Shown here one piece after another: positions 29,885 through 37,784 of a stretch of DNA of 56,518 bases. The number at the start of each line of letters is the position of its first letter. The first letter of the stretch is position 1. Both the position numbers and the translations under genes were made by a program. Source of the DNA: Rhizobiaceae bacterium (GTDB lineage Bacteria; Pseudomonadota; Alphaproteobacteria; Rhizobiales; Rhizobiaceae); the NCBI GenBank assembly GCA_016742175.1, contig JACVCH010000025.1, positions 1 through 56,518 of the forward strand, read 5' to 3'. The notes beneath the pieces were generated by a model. It ran no database searches, was not told where the DNA came from, and saw nothing but the letters and a program-made list of their open reading frames with translations.

Positions 29885-31281
29885 TGGCGCGGATCGGATT
29901 GCTGCCGCTGGCGCGCGCGACCTTCGACGTCGCCTATGCCGAGGAGCTCTACGGCAGGCTGAAGGCGGGGCTTTCGGCGGCCGGGCATGACCTCGTCGGC
30001 GGCGAGGCGCTGCTGTTCGACGCGCCGGCGACCGAGGCCGCGCTGGCGGCGATGAAGGGCGAGGCGCTCAATTTGCTGCTCATCGTGCAGGTGACGTTCA
30101 CCGACGCGACGATGACGGTGAAGATCGCCGAGGAAGCTGACGCGCCGCTCGCGATCTGGTCGTTTCCCGAGCCGAGGACCGGCGGTCGGCTGCGGCTCAA
30201 TGCGTTTTGCGGGCTCAATCTGGCGGCGCATGCGCTGGGCCTGAACGACGTCAAATTCGGCTGGGTCCATGCCGATCCACTAACGACGGACGTGGGCGCG
30301 CTGGCCGGTGATCTTCTTGCCGGGAGGAGGCAGGCGCAGGCGCTGCCTCTGGCGACGGCGGTGGCCGGCGAAGCTGAGCGGGCCGGGGCGCGGGCGCTTC
30401 TGGCGCGCATCGCGGGCAGCCGGATCGGGCGGATCGGCGAGCGGCCGGACGGGTTCTTCACCTGCGACTACGATCCCGAACGGCTCGAAAGCCTGGCGGG
30501 CGTCTCGGTCGAGCCGATCGCGCTCGATGCGCTGTTCGCGTCCGCGCGCGGTGCTGGCGCGGGGGCCGTCGGCGAAGCGCGCGCGGAGGCCGGCGCGACG
30601 CTCGACGATCTCGACAGTGTCGACCAGGACCAGCTCGACCGGTCGCTGCGCCTGCGGGCGGCGCTGGAGGACGTGCGCGCGAAAGGGGGTTATGCGGCCT
30701 TCGCGGTGCGCTGCTGGCCGGAAATGTTCACGCAATATGGCGGCGCGGTCTGCGGGCCGGTCGGGATGATGGGCGAGCGGCGCGTGCCGTGCGCCTGCGA
30801 GGCGGACGTTCATGGCGCGCTGACGAACCTGTTCCTGCAGGAAATGACCGGCGACGCGGCATTTCTCGTCGATCTCGTCGATCTCGATGCCGAGGACGGC
30901 ACCGGCGTCGTCTGGCATTGCGGGCAGGCGCCGGTCTCGATGCGCGACGAGACCGTGACGGCCAAGGCGGCGATCCATTCCAACCGCAAGATGCCGCTCC
31001 TGTTCGAATTTCCGCTGAAGCCGGGGCGCGTGACCTTCGCGCGGATCAGCCAGGCGCGCGGGCATCCGACGATGGTGATCGCGGGCGGTGAGATGAAACG
31101 GCGGCCGCTCGCCTTTTCCGGTACGGCAGGCGTTCTCGCCTTCGATGCGCCGATCGACACCGTGGCGCGGACGATCGTCGGCGCCGGGCTCGAGCATCAC
31201 TTGAGCCTCGTCTATGGCGACCACCGGCCGGCGCTGCGCGCTCTGGCGGCCGAAATGGGCCTGCCGGTCCTCGAATTCTAA
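29884..31281 (+). CDS. L-fucose-isomerase-like protein, probable sulfoquinovose isomerase
   Basis: 465 aa. The C-terminal half carries the Mn-binding triad of the fucose/arabinose isomerase family: E306 in CACEADVHGALTN, D330 in AAFLVDLVD, and H345 in VVWHCGQAP. The N-terminal half is the matching Rossmann-like substrate domain (LLLIVQVTFTDATM, IWSFPEP). In this operon the missing step between sugar and kinase is an aldose-ketose isomerisation, here sulfoquinovose to sulfofructose. The E. coli enzyme for that step, YihS, belongs to a different (AGE-type) family. As I recall, fucose-isomerase-like replacements are known from actinobacterial sulfoglycolysis. True L-fucose isomerase is about 590 aa, so this is a shorter relative. 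Confidence 0.75.
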   Translation: MARIGLLPLARATFDVAYAEELYGRLKAGLSAAGHDLVGGEALLFDAPATEAALAAMKGEALNLLLIVQVTFTDATMTVKIAEEADAPLAIWSFPEPRTGGRLRLNAFCGLNLAAHALGLNDVKFGWVHADPLTTDVGALAGDLLAGRRQAQALPLATAVAGEAERAGARALLARIAGSRIGRIGERPDGFFTCDYDPERLESLAGVSVEPIALDALFASARGAGAGAVGEARAEAGATLDDLDSVDQDQLDRSLRLRAALEDVRAKGGYAAFAVRCWPEMFTQYGGAVCGPVGMMGERRVPCACEADVHGALTNLFLQEMTGDAAFLVDLVDLDAEDGTGVVWHCGQAPVSMRDETVTAKAAIHSNRKMPLLFEFPLKPGRVTFARISQARGHPTMVIAGGEMKRRPLAFSGTAGVLAFDAPIDTVARTIVGAGLEHHLSLVYGDHRPALRALAAEMGLPVLEF

Positions 31282-31292
31282 AAGGAAATCCC

Positions 31293-32405
31293 ATGTCGAA
31301 ACTGCGCTACGCGATCATCGGTTCGGGCATGATGGGGCAGGAGCATATCCGCAACATCATGCTGTTGCCCGACACGGAAATCGTCGCCGTCAGCGATCCC
31401 GACGAGGGGATGCGCGAGCGCGCGGCAGCGCTTGCCGGCGGCGCGCGGCAGTTCACCGACCATCGCGCGCTGATGGATGCGGGGCTCGCCGACGTGCTCG
31501 TGATCGCCAGTCCGAACCACACGCATCACGACATCCTGCTCGACGTACTGCCGGCGGACCTGCCGATCCTCGTCGAAAAGCCGCTCTGTTCGACGGCGGA
31601 GACGAGCCGGCACATCCTCGCCGCGGCGTCCGGTCGCAAGGCGCCGGTCTGGGTGGCGATGGAATATCGCTACATGCCGCCGATCGCGCGGATGATCGAG
31701 GAAATCCGCGCCGGGACGATCGGCGAGGCGAAGATGCTGACGATCCGCGAGCACCGCTTTCCGTTCCTGCACAAGGTCGGCCACTGGAACCGTTTTGCGG
31801 CGGAGACCGGCGGAACGCTGGTGGAAAAATGCTGCCATTTCTTCGACCTGATGCGGCTCGTCACGCAGTCCGAGCCAGTGCGGGTCTACGCGTCGGGCGC
31901 GCAGGACGTGAACCACAAGGACGAGGCCTATGACGGCCGCGCGCCGGACATTCTGGACAATGCCTATGTGATCGCCGATTTCGCCAACGGCATGCGGGCG
32001 ATGCTTGAACTGTGCATGTTTTCGGAAGGTAGCTGGTTCCAGGAGCACGTGTCGGCGATGGGATCGGCGGGCAAGATCGAGGCCTTCGTGCCGGGACCTG
32101 CACGGTTCTGGCCGGGTGCGGGCGAGCGGGCGGCGGAGATCGTCATCTCGCCGCGCGAGCCGAAGAGCCCGCAGCGGCGGGTGATCGAGGTCGACCCCGA
32201 AATCCTCGCCGCCGGCGACCATCACGGCTCGACCTTCTACCAGCACCGCCTGTTCCGGCAGATGGTGTTCGACGGCGGGGTGCCGGAGGTGTCGCTCGAA
32301 GACGGGCTGCGCTCGGTCGAAATGGGCGCGGCGGCGGAGCTTTCGGCGCGCACGGGGCAGGCGGTGGAGTTCGCGGAAGGCTGGCGCGACCGTCAGGTGG
32401 CGTGA
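31293..32405 (+). CDS. Gfo/Idh/MocA-family protein, candidate NAD-dependent sulfoquinovosidase
   Basis: 370 aa. N-terminal NAD-binding Rossmann fold (YAIIGSGMMGQEHI), VIASPNHTHHDI, the EKPLCSTAE sugar-site Lys, then a C-terminal alpha/beta domain with ETGGTLVEKCCHFFDLMRLV. The usual role of this family is sugar oxidation, but NAD-dependent glycosidases that oxidise C3 transiently are built on this fold, and one such family (GH188, SqgA) cleaves sulfoquinovosides. No classical GH31 sulfoquinovosidase is in the window, and this gene follows the isomerase by 11 nt with an AAAGGAAA site. I favour the glycosidase reading. A simple dehydrogenase remains possible. Confidence 0.72.
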   Translation: MSKLRYAIIGSGMMGQEHIRNIMLLPDTEIVAVSDPDEGMRERAAALAGGARQFTDHRALMDAGLADVLVIASPNHTHHDILLDVLPADLPILVEKPLCSTAETSRHILAAASGRKAPVWVAMEYRYMPPIARMIEEIRAGTIGEAKMLTIREHRFPFLHKVGHWNRFAAETGGTLVEKCCHFFDLMRLVTQSEPVRVYASGAQDVNHKDEAYDGRAPDILDNAYVIADFANGMRAMLELCMFSEGSWFQEHVSAMGSAGKIEAFVPGPARFWPGAGERAAEIVISPREPKSPQRRVIEVDPEILAAGDHHGSTFYQHRLFRQMVFDGGVPEVSLEDGLRSVEMGAAAELSARTGQAVEFAEGWRDRQVA

Positions 32406-32415
32406 TCGCTGCGGT

Positions 32416-32679
32416 CTAGCGCTGCTTGTCCAAGGTGCGGACGTAGGTCTCCAGCACCGCGTTCATGCGGGTCTGGTAGCCTTTGCCCGTCGCCTTGAAG
32501 GCATCGAGGACGGACTTCTTCACGCGCAAGGTCACCTGCTGCGTCGTGTCCGGCTCGACCAGCTTCGCGTTCTTCCAGAAGTTCTCGTCCAGTTCGGGAA
32601 TGTCGCTGGTGTCGATCTGCTCGTCCGGCAGGGCGGCCAGTTGCTCAAGGGTCAATTCCCTGTCGTAGCGCTTCTTCAT
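32416..32679 (-). CDS. BrnA-like antitoxin, no partner toxin seen
   Basis: 87 aa. N-terminal MKKRYDRELTLEQLAALPDEQIDTSDIPELDENFW and C-terminal ribbon-helix-helix (QQVTLRVKKSVLDAFKATGKGYQTRMNAVLETYV) match the BrnA antitoxin family, which binds DNA and neutralises the BrnT RNase. BrnT normally lies immediately upstream in the same operon. Here only 32 nt separate this gene from the GntR stop, and those bases do not encode a BrnT. So it is an orphan antitoxin or a remnant, placed head-to-tail after the Gfo/Idh/MocA gene on the opposite strand. Confidence 0.72.
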   Translation of the reverse strand: MKKRYDRELTLEQLAALPDEQIDTSDIPELDENFWKNAKLVEPDTTQQVTLRVKKSVLDAFKATGKGYQTRMNAVLETYVRTLDKQR

Positions 32680-32711
32680 AGGTGTTCCTCTCAGCGCGTT
32701 CAGGGACAACC

Positions 32712-33479
32712 TTACTTCAAATCCGAAAGATAATGATGCGCTTCCGTCAGACAGCGGGAGATGCGCCATTCGACGATGCGGTCGTCGAGGCCGACGGCGC
32801 GGCGGTCGACTTCGAGGAGGGGCATGCCGAAGGGGCAGTCGAGGTGGCGGGCGTCGTGGGCGTCGGCGCCGACGGCTTTCAACCGTTCGACCGCTCGGGC
32901 GACGGTGACGCCGTAGCGGGTCGAGTAGAGGCCGTAGACATTGTTCGGGATGGTCTCGAAGCGGTCGAGTTCGGGGAAGAGTTCGGCGGGCAGGACGATG
33001 CGCTCGATGATCAGCGGCTTGTCGCCGAGCGTGCGGCGGCGGACGAGCCGCCAGACGGGGTTGCCGGCGGGGATGGCGAGGGCTTCGGCTTCGGCGGCGT
33101 TGGCGGTGCCGCTTTCGAGCGACAGGACCGTCGAATCGGGGAATTCGCGGCTGCCCTCGTCGGGCGTCAGCTTGAAGAACTGGAACAGGATGCGCTCGTC
33201 GTCATAGGAGGTGACGAAGGTGCCGCGCCCCTGCCGGCGCACGAGCAGATTGTCGAGCGTCATCTCGTGCAGGGCCTTGCGCACCGTGCCCTGGGAGACG
33301 TTCAGCTCCTCGGCGATCTGGAACTCGTTCGGGATCGACTGCCCTGCCTGCCAGCGGCCGTCGGCGATGCGCGCGACGAGCAGCGCCTTCACGCGCTTGT
33401 AGAGCGGCTGGTAGCCGAGCTTGCCCGTCCGCTCTGCGCGAAAGCGCGCCTCTTCGAAATCGCCGTTCGTTTCGTCCAT
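32712..33479 (-). CDS. GntR-family (HutC/UTRA) transcriptional regulator of the sulfosugar island
   Basis: 255 aa. The N-terminal winged helix (YQPLYKRVKALLVARIADGRWQAG, then NVSQGTVRKALHEMTLDNLLVRRQGRGTFV) is followed by a UTRA ligand domain (about 95-245). UTRA regulators bind a sugar or sugar phosphate and then leave the operator. It lies divergent to suyAB, with an inverted repeat between (33558-33578) that recurs at 27828-27848. I start at MDETNGDFEEARFR; an in-frame opening to 33575 runs into the operator. Effector unknown; a pathway intermediate such as sulfofructose or sulfofructose phosphate is a reasonable guess. Confidence 0.87.
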   Translation of the reverse strand: MDETNGDFEEARFRAERTGKLGYQPLYKRVKALLVARIADGRWQAGQSIPNEFQIAEELNVSQGTVRKALHEMTLDNLLVRRQGRGTFVTSYDDERILFQFFKLTPDEGSREFPDSTVLSLESGTANAAEAEALAIPAGNPVWRLVRRRTLGDKPLIIERIVLPAELFPELDRFETIPNNVYGLYSTRYGVTVARAVERLKAVGADAHDARHLDCPFGMPLLEVDRRAVGLDDRIVEWRISRCLTEAHHYLSDLK

Positions 33480-33557
33480 CCGTGCGCCGGTCACGCGCTT
33501 CTCCGCGAAATCGATCTTCGTTTGCCGGCGGCGGGTTGTTTGACGATTGCGCGCCCG

Positions 33558-33578
33558 GTCTTTTATCTTATACAAGAG
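33558..33578. promoter_or_regulatory. Candidate GntR-family operator, site 2
   Basis: GTCTTTTA-N5-TACAAGAG, matching site 1 (27828-27848) at 15 of 21 positions, with the differences concentrated in the spacer. It lies between the divergent gntR and suyA genes. Confidence 0.72.
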
Positions 33579-33625
33579 CTATCGCCGCGCCGCCAGCGCG
33601 GGTTTGAGGTTTCGAGGAGGTCAGG

Positions 33626-33913
33626 ATGGCAATTCCCCATCTGCTCGTTCACGAGCACAAGGACAATGTCGGCGTCGTCGTCGTCGAAGGGCTGACGGCG
33701 GGCACGACGATGCTCGGTGTCGTCACGCACGACAATTCCAGCTTCGAGCTGGAGGCGAAGGCGGACGTGCCGATCGGCCACAAGGTCGCGCTGTCGGACA
33801 TCAAGAGCGGCGACACGGCGATCAAGTATGGCGAGGACATCGGTAAGTTCGTCGCCGACGTCGCCAAGGGCGGCCACGTCCATGTCCACAATCTCAAGAC
33901 CAAGCGCTGGTAG
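33626..33913 (+). CDS. suyA: (2R)-sulfolactate sulfo-lyase subunit alpha (SuyA-like, UxaA N-terminal type)
   Basis: 95-aa SAF-domain protein equivalent to the small N-terminal domain of altronate dehydratase: [19 protein letters not shown], the [26 protein letters not shown] core and the end [10 protein letters not shown]. SuyA pairs with SuyB to eliminate sulfite from (R)-sulfolactate giving pyruvate. GAGGAGG lies 5 nt upstream of ATG. The partner gene follows after 10 nt. A split altronate or galactarate dehydratase would look similar; SlcC and ComC homologues 2 kb downstream favour sulfolactate. Confidence 0.72.
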   Translation: MAIPHLLVHEHKDNVGVVVVEGLTAGTTMLGVVTHDNSSFELEAKADVPIGHKVALSDIKSGDTAIKYGEDIGKFVADVAKGGHVHVHNLKTKRW

Positions 33914-33923
33914 GAGTCGACCC

Positions 33924-35105
33924 ATGGCATCGAAATACTCCAATCGGACCATCCAGGCCTATCGGCGCGACAATGGCCGCGTCGGCGTGCGCAACCATGT
34001 CATCATCCTGCCGGTCGACGACATTTCCAACGCAGCCTGCGAGGCGGTGGCCAACAACATCAAGGGCACGATGGCGCTGCCGCATGCCTATGGCCGGCTG
34101 CAGTTCGGCGAGGATCTGGAACTGCATTTCCGCACCATGATCGGCACCGGTGCGAATCCGAACGTCGCCGCCGTCGTTGTCATCGGCATCGAGCCGGGCT
34201 GGACGAAAAAGATCGTCGACGGCATCGCCGAGACCGGCAAGCCGGTGGCGGGCTTCTCGATCGAGCAGAACGGTGATCTGAAGACGATCATGGATGCCAG
34301 CCGCAAGGCCAAGGAGTTCGTGCACTACGCGACCGAGTTGCAGCGCGAGGAATGTTCGATCTCGGAGCTGTGGGTCTCGACCAAATGCGGCGAGAGCGAC
34401 ACGACGACCGGGCTCGGCTCGTGCCCGACAGTCGGCAACATGTATGACAAGCTCTTGCCGGAAGGCATCTATGGCTGCTTCGGCGAAACGTCGGAGATCA
34501 CCGGCGCCGAGCACATCGCCAAGGCGCGCGCGATCAATCCGGAGGTCGGCGAGCGCTGGTACAAGATGTGGAAGGCGTATCAGGACGACGTGATCGAGCA
34601 GTTCAAGACCGATGACCTCTCCGAAAGCCAGCCGACCAAGGGCAATATCGAGGGCGGTCTGACGACGATCGAGGAAAAGGCGCTCGGCAACCTCGAGAAG
34701 ATTGGCCGGACGTCGAAATATATCGACATTCTGGAGCCGGCCGAAATGCCGAAATCGGGCAACGGGCTGTACTTCATGGATTCCTCGTCCGCCGCGGCCG
34801 AATGCGTGACGCTGATGGCGGCGGGCGGCTATGTGATCCACACATTCCCGACCGGACAGGGCAATGTGATCGGCAATCCGATCGTGCCGGTGATCAAGAT
34901 CACCGCCAATCCACGCACGGTGCGCACGATGGGCGAGCATGTCGATGTCGACGTGTCGGGCATATTGCGGCGCGAGATGACGATCGACGAGGCGGGCGAT
35001 GCGCTGATCGACATGATCGTGCGCACGGCGAACGGGCGCAACACGGCCGCCGAGGCACTCGGCCACCGCGAATTCTCGATGACGAAGCTCTATCGCAGCG
35101 CGTGA
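33924..35105 (+). CDS. suyB: (2R)-sulfolactate sulfo-lyase subunit beta (SuyB-like, UxaA C-terminal type)
   Basis: 393-aa large subunit of the UxaA/GarD dehydratase family: [19 protein letters not shown]54 in [33 protein letters not shown] matching the Cys/Gly/Ser/Asp metal-site motif of the family, and [36 protein letters not shown]. Catalyses the iron-dependent C-S cleavage of (R)-sulfolactate to pyruvate and sulfite with SuyA. Its TAGGAG ribosome site overlaps the suyA stop. Family certain, sulfonate substrate inferred from context. Confidence 0.74.
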   Translation: MASKYSNRTIQAYRRDNGRVGVRNHVIILPVDDISNAACEAVANNIKGTMALPHAYGRLQFGEDLELHFRTMIGTGANPNVAAVVVIGIEPGWTKKIVDGIAETGKPVAGFSIEQNGDLKTIMDASRKAKEFVHYATELQREECSISELWVSTKCGESDTTTGLGSCPTVGNMYDKLLPEGIYGCFGETSEITGAEHIAKARAINPEVGERWYKMWKAYQDDVIEQFKTDDLSESQPTKGNIEGGLTTIEEKALGNLEKIGRTSKYIDILEPAEMPKSGNGLYFMDSSSAAAECVTLMAAGGYVIHTFPTGQGNVIGNPIVPVIKITANPRTVRTMGEHVDVDVSGILRREMTIDEAGDALIDMIVRTANGRNTAAEALGHREFSMTKLYRSA

Positions 35106-35108
35106 TGG

Positions 35109-35471
35109 TCAGGAATCGGCAACGTCGGGGTAGGCCGGCTGAATGCGCCGGATCACGCGTTCCAACTCGTCGAGATGGTTTTGATGAATGTCCCAGATAA
35201 TGGCGGGATCGGTGTCGTGGTAGGCGTGCCGCAATATGTTGCCCAACGCTGCGATTTTTCTCCACGGGACGGTTTCGCACGAGGTCTTTACCTCTTCTGG
35301 AACATGCCGGGATGCTTCGCTGATGATTTCCAGAAAGCGCTCAGCAGCGGGACGCCTGATCGGATGGTTCTGAAAAGTTTCAAAGGTTTCGCCTTGCACA
35401 GCCAGGCGGAGCCCGGCAATGGCCTCCAGAATGTCGATGAGCCGATGGGCAATGCGCCGCGACGATTTCAC
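35109..35471 (-). CDS. HepT-like (DUF86) HEPN protein, toxin of an MNT-HepT module
   Basis: 120 aa helical HEPN protein. The C-terminal motif reads IAALGNILRHAYHDTDPAIIW. The usual RNxxxHxY RNase/AMPylation-target motif has Gly in place of the Arg, as seen in several DUF86 members, and keeps His and Tyr. In characterised pairs the MNT nucleotidyltransferase AMPylates the HepT Tyr to neutralise it. The start overlaps the stop of the MntA-like gene (ATGA). It is inserted between suyB and slcC on the opposite strand. Confidence 0.83.
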   Translation of the reverse strand: MKSSRRIAHRLIDILEAIAGLRLAVQGETFETFQNHPIRRPAAERFLEIISEASRHVPEEVKTSCETVPWRKIAALGNILRHAYHDTDPAIIWDIHQNHLDELERVIRRIQPAYPDVADS

Positions 35472-35770
35472 CCGAACACCGTGACGAGATCGCTACCAAT
35501 CTCCCGTCTAAATCGCGGCTTCAAACCCTCCCAATCCCGGGTAACGTGGGTCTCGATCCCGAACAGATCCGTCAAATCCAGATGGATGCCGATCAAGTCC
35601 ATCGGAGCGAAACCGGATTGGGGATCGATGTCGACGAGCAAATCGAGATCGCTGTCCTCGCGGTTGTCGCCGCGGGCGCGCGAACCAAACATGCGCAACC
35701 GGCTGACGCCGCGCGCGCGGAGTGTTGGTTCCATCGACTTCAGTCTCAGTATGATTTCGTCACGGTGCAT
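35468..35770 (-). CDS. MNT-type minimal nucleotidyltransferase, antitoxin of the module
   Basis: 100 aa. Pol-beta nucleotidyltransferase fold with the signature GSRARGDNREDSDLDLLVD (catalytic Asp pair) near residues 29-47. It is the antitoxin partner that AMPylates HepT. I start at MHRDEIILRLK (ATG 35770), the normal family N-terminus; a TTG at 35809 would add 13 residues. Flanking sequence to 35850 is unusually AT-rich for this window (run of T), suggesting acquisition. Confidence 0.83.
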   Translation of the reverse strand: MHRDEIILRLKSMEPTLRARGVSRLRMFGSRARGDNREDSDLDLLVDIDPQSGFAPMDLIGIHLDLTDLFGIETHVTRDWEGLKPRFRREIGSDLVTVFG

Positions 35771-35850
35771 CGATCGGCCAAATATTTTTTTTAAGCGGGA
35801 CTTTAGCAAATCTGCGCCTGGTTTGCGAATATCGCAAGGATGCCCTGATA

Positions 35851-36783
35851 ATGCCTGACGTAGTCATCAGCGAATTCATGGACGAGGCGGCGGTCGCGCG
35901 GCTGACGGCGCGGTTCGACGTGCTCTACGATCCGAAGCTGGTCGACGCGCCGGCGAGACTGGCGGAGGCTGTCGGGTCTGCGCGGGCGCTGATCGTGCGC
36001 AACCGGACGCAGGTGCGCGGCGCGCTGCTGGAAAGTGCCGCGAAGCTGGAAGTCGTCGGGCGGCTCGGCGTCGGGCTCGACAATATCGACATGGACGCGT
36101 GTTCGGTGCGCGGGATCGCGGTGCATCCGGCGACGGGCGCGAACAACCTCGCGGTCGCCGAATATGTCATCGCCAATGCGATGCTGCTCCTGCGCCGCGC
36201 GTATACTTCGAGCGAGGCGGTGGCGGCGGGGGAGTGGCCGCGCCAGAGGATGATGGGGCGCGAGCTTGCCGGCAAGACGCTGGGGCTGATCGGCTTCGGC
36301 GCCATTGCGCAGGAAGTCGCGTGGCGGGCGCATGATTACGGCATGAGGCTCGTCGCCTACGATCCGCATCTCGACGCCGGCCATCCCGGCTGGCAGATCG
36401 CGCGCAATGTGTCGCTCGACGGGTTGATGGAGTTGTCCGACGTCGTCTCGCTTCACGTGCCGCTGACCGAGGCGACGCGGCACATGATCGACGCCCGGCG
36501 GCTCTCGCTGATGAAGCGCGACGCGATCCTGATCAACGCCGCGCGCGGCGGCGTGGTCGACGAGGCGGCGCTGGCCGATGCGCTGCGTGCTGGAACGCTG
36601 GGCGGCGCGGCGCTCGACGTATTCGAGACCGAGCCGCTGACGGCGGCGGACGGCGCGAAGTTCAAGGGGCTTTCCAATATCGTCCTGACGCCGCATATCG
36701 CGGGGGTGACGGAAGAATCGAATGTGCGCGTCTCCGACATGATCGCGGATCTCGTGATCGCGCATCTGGAGAACAAGGCATGA
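35851..36783 (+). CDS. slcC: D-2-hydroxyacid dehydrogenase, probable (S)-sulfolactate dehydrogenase SlcC
   Basis: 310 aa of the D-isomer-specific 2-hydroxyacid dehydrogenase/PGDH family. NAD-binding GFGAIAQ, catalytic Arg in NAARGGVVDE, Glu in VFETEPL, His in LTPHIAGVTEES. In sulfolactate degraders SlcC oxidises (S)-sulfolactate to sulfopyruvate with NAD. The adjacent ComC-type gene then reduces sulfopyruvate to the (R) form that SuyAB accepts. The stop overlaps the comC start by 4 nt. Without context it would be called a phosphoglycerate-dehydrogenase-like enzyme. Confidence 0.75.
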   Translation: MPDVVISEFMDEAAVARLTARFDVLYDPKLVDAPARLAEAVGSARALIVRNRTQVRGALLESAAKLEVVGRLGVGLDNIDMDACSVRGIAVHPATGANNLAVAEYVIANAMLLLRRAYTSSEAVAAGEWPRQRMMGRELAGKTLGLIGFGAIAQEVAWRAHDYGMRLVAYDPHLDAGHPGWQIARNVSLDGLMELSDVVSLHVPLTEATRHMIDARRLSLMKRDAILINAARGGVVDEAALADALRAGTLGGAALDVFETEPLTAADGAKFKGLSNIVLTPHIAGVTEESNVRVSDMIADLVIAHLENKA

Positions 36784-37784
36784 GCGAACGGGTGCTGACG
36801 GCAGGCGCAGCGCATGCGCTGGTCGCCGCCGCGCTGACGGCGTCGGACACGTCGATCGAGAATGCCGATGCGGTCGCGCGGGCGCTGGTCGGGGCCGAAC
36901 TGGTCGGGCAGGGCGGGCACGGATTGCGGCGCGTGCCGGCTTATGCGGCGCAGGCGCGCGCGGGCAAGGTCAAGGGCCATGCGGTGCCCCGCGCCGAGCG
37001 CGTGCGCCCGGGCGCAGTGAAGATCGATGCCGGGTTCGGATTTGCCTATCCGGCACTGGAACTCGCCAGTGCCGAACTTGCCGAAATGGTGCCGGGGCAG
37101 GGGATCGCGATGGCCGGCATAAGGCGCTCGCACCATGCCGGTGTCGCGGGGCTCGCGGTGGAGAAACTCGCTGCGCGCGGGCTGGTAGCGCTGCTGTTCG
37201 CCAACGCGCCGGCGGCGATGGCGCCGTGGGGCGGGCGTCGGCCGCTCTTCGGAACGGACCCGATCGCCTTTGCCTGCCCGACCGAGGGCGGCGATCCGAT
37301 CGTCGTCGACGTGTCGCTCTCCAAGGTCGCGCGCGGCAAGATCATGGCAGCGAACCAGAAGGGCGAGACCATTCCCGAGGGCTGGGCGCTCGATGCGGAC
37401 GGCAATGCGACGACCGACGCCAAGGCGGCGCTGGCCGGCACGATGATCCCGCTGGGCGATGCCAAGGGGACGGCGCTGGCGCTGATGGTCGAGCTTCTGT
37501 GCGCCGGGCTGACCGCGGCGAATTACGGCTACGAGCAGACGTCGTTCTTCGACGCGGCGGGCGATCCGCCGGGCACCGGGCAGGCGATCATCGCCATCGA
37601 TCCGGGCGTCTTCGGGAGCCGTGCACTGGCGCGATTTGCGGAGATGGCGGAGCAGATCACGGGGAGCGACGGCGCGCGCGTGCCGGGGCATCGGCGCATC
37701 GCGCTGCGGGCAAAACTGACCGCCGAGGGTATCCCGGTCGATGGGGCGCTGATCGACGAAATCAGCGCGATCGGTGCCGCATGA
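36780..37784 (+). CDS. comC: Malate/L-lactate dehydrogenase family, probable (R)-sulfolactate dehydrogenase ComC
   Basis: 334 aa of the Ldh2/MDG-type fold, unrelated to classical LDH. It has the GGHGLRRVPAY entrance motif, the family SHHAGVAGLAVEKLA catalytic-His region and GTDPIAFACPTEGGDPIVVD for NAD(P). ComC reduces sulfopyruvate to (R)-sulfolactate; paired with SlcC it inverts sulfolactate. It overlaps the mutarotase start (ATGA). Other family members reduce ureidoglycolate or delta-1-piperideine-2-carboxylate; the pairing with SlcC and SuyAB homologues decides. Confidence 0.74.
   Translation: MSERVLTAGAAHALVAAALTASDTSIENADAVARALVGAELVGQGGHGLRRVPAYAAQARAGKVKGHAVPRAERVRPGAVKIDAGFGFAYPALELASAELAEMVPGQGIAMAGIRRSHHAGVAGLAVEKLAARGLVALLFANAPAAMAPWGGRRPLFGTDPIAFACPTEGGDPIVVDVSLSKVARGKIMAANQKGETIPEGWALDADGNATTDAKAALAGTMIPLGDAKGTALALMVELLCAGLTAANYGYEQTSFFDAAGDPPGTGQAIIAIDPGVFGSRALARFAEMAEQITGSDGARVPGHRRIALRAKLTAEGIPVDGALIDEISAIGAA

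Noticed and set aside
33626-35105. Split altronate dehydratase for hexuronate use
   Set aside because: Possible by family, but no uxaB, uxaC or kdgK-type genes are nearby, while SlcC- and ComC-type dehydrogenases are. Kept as the main alternative.
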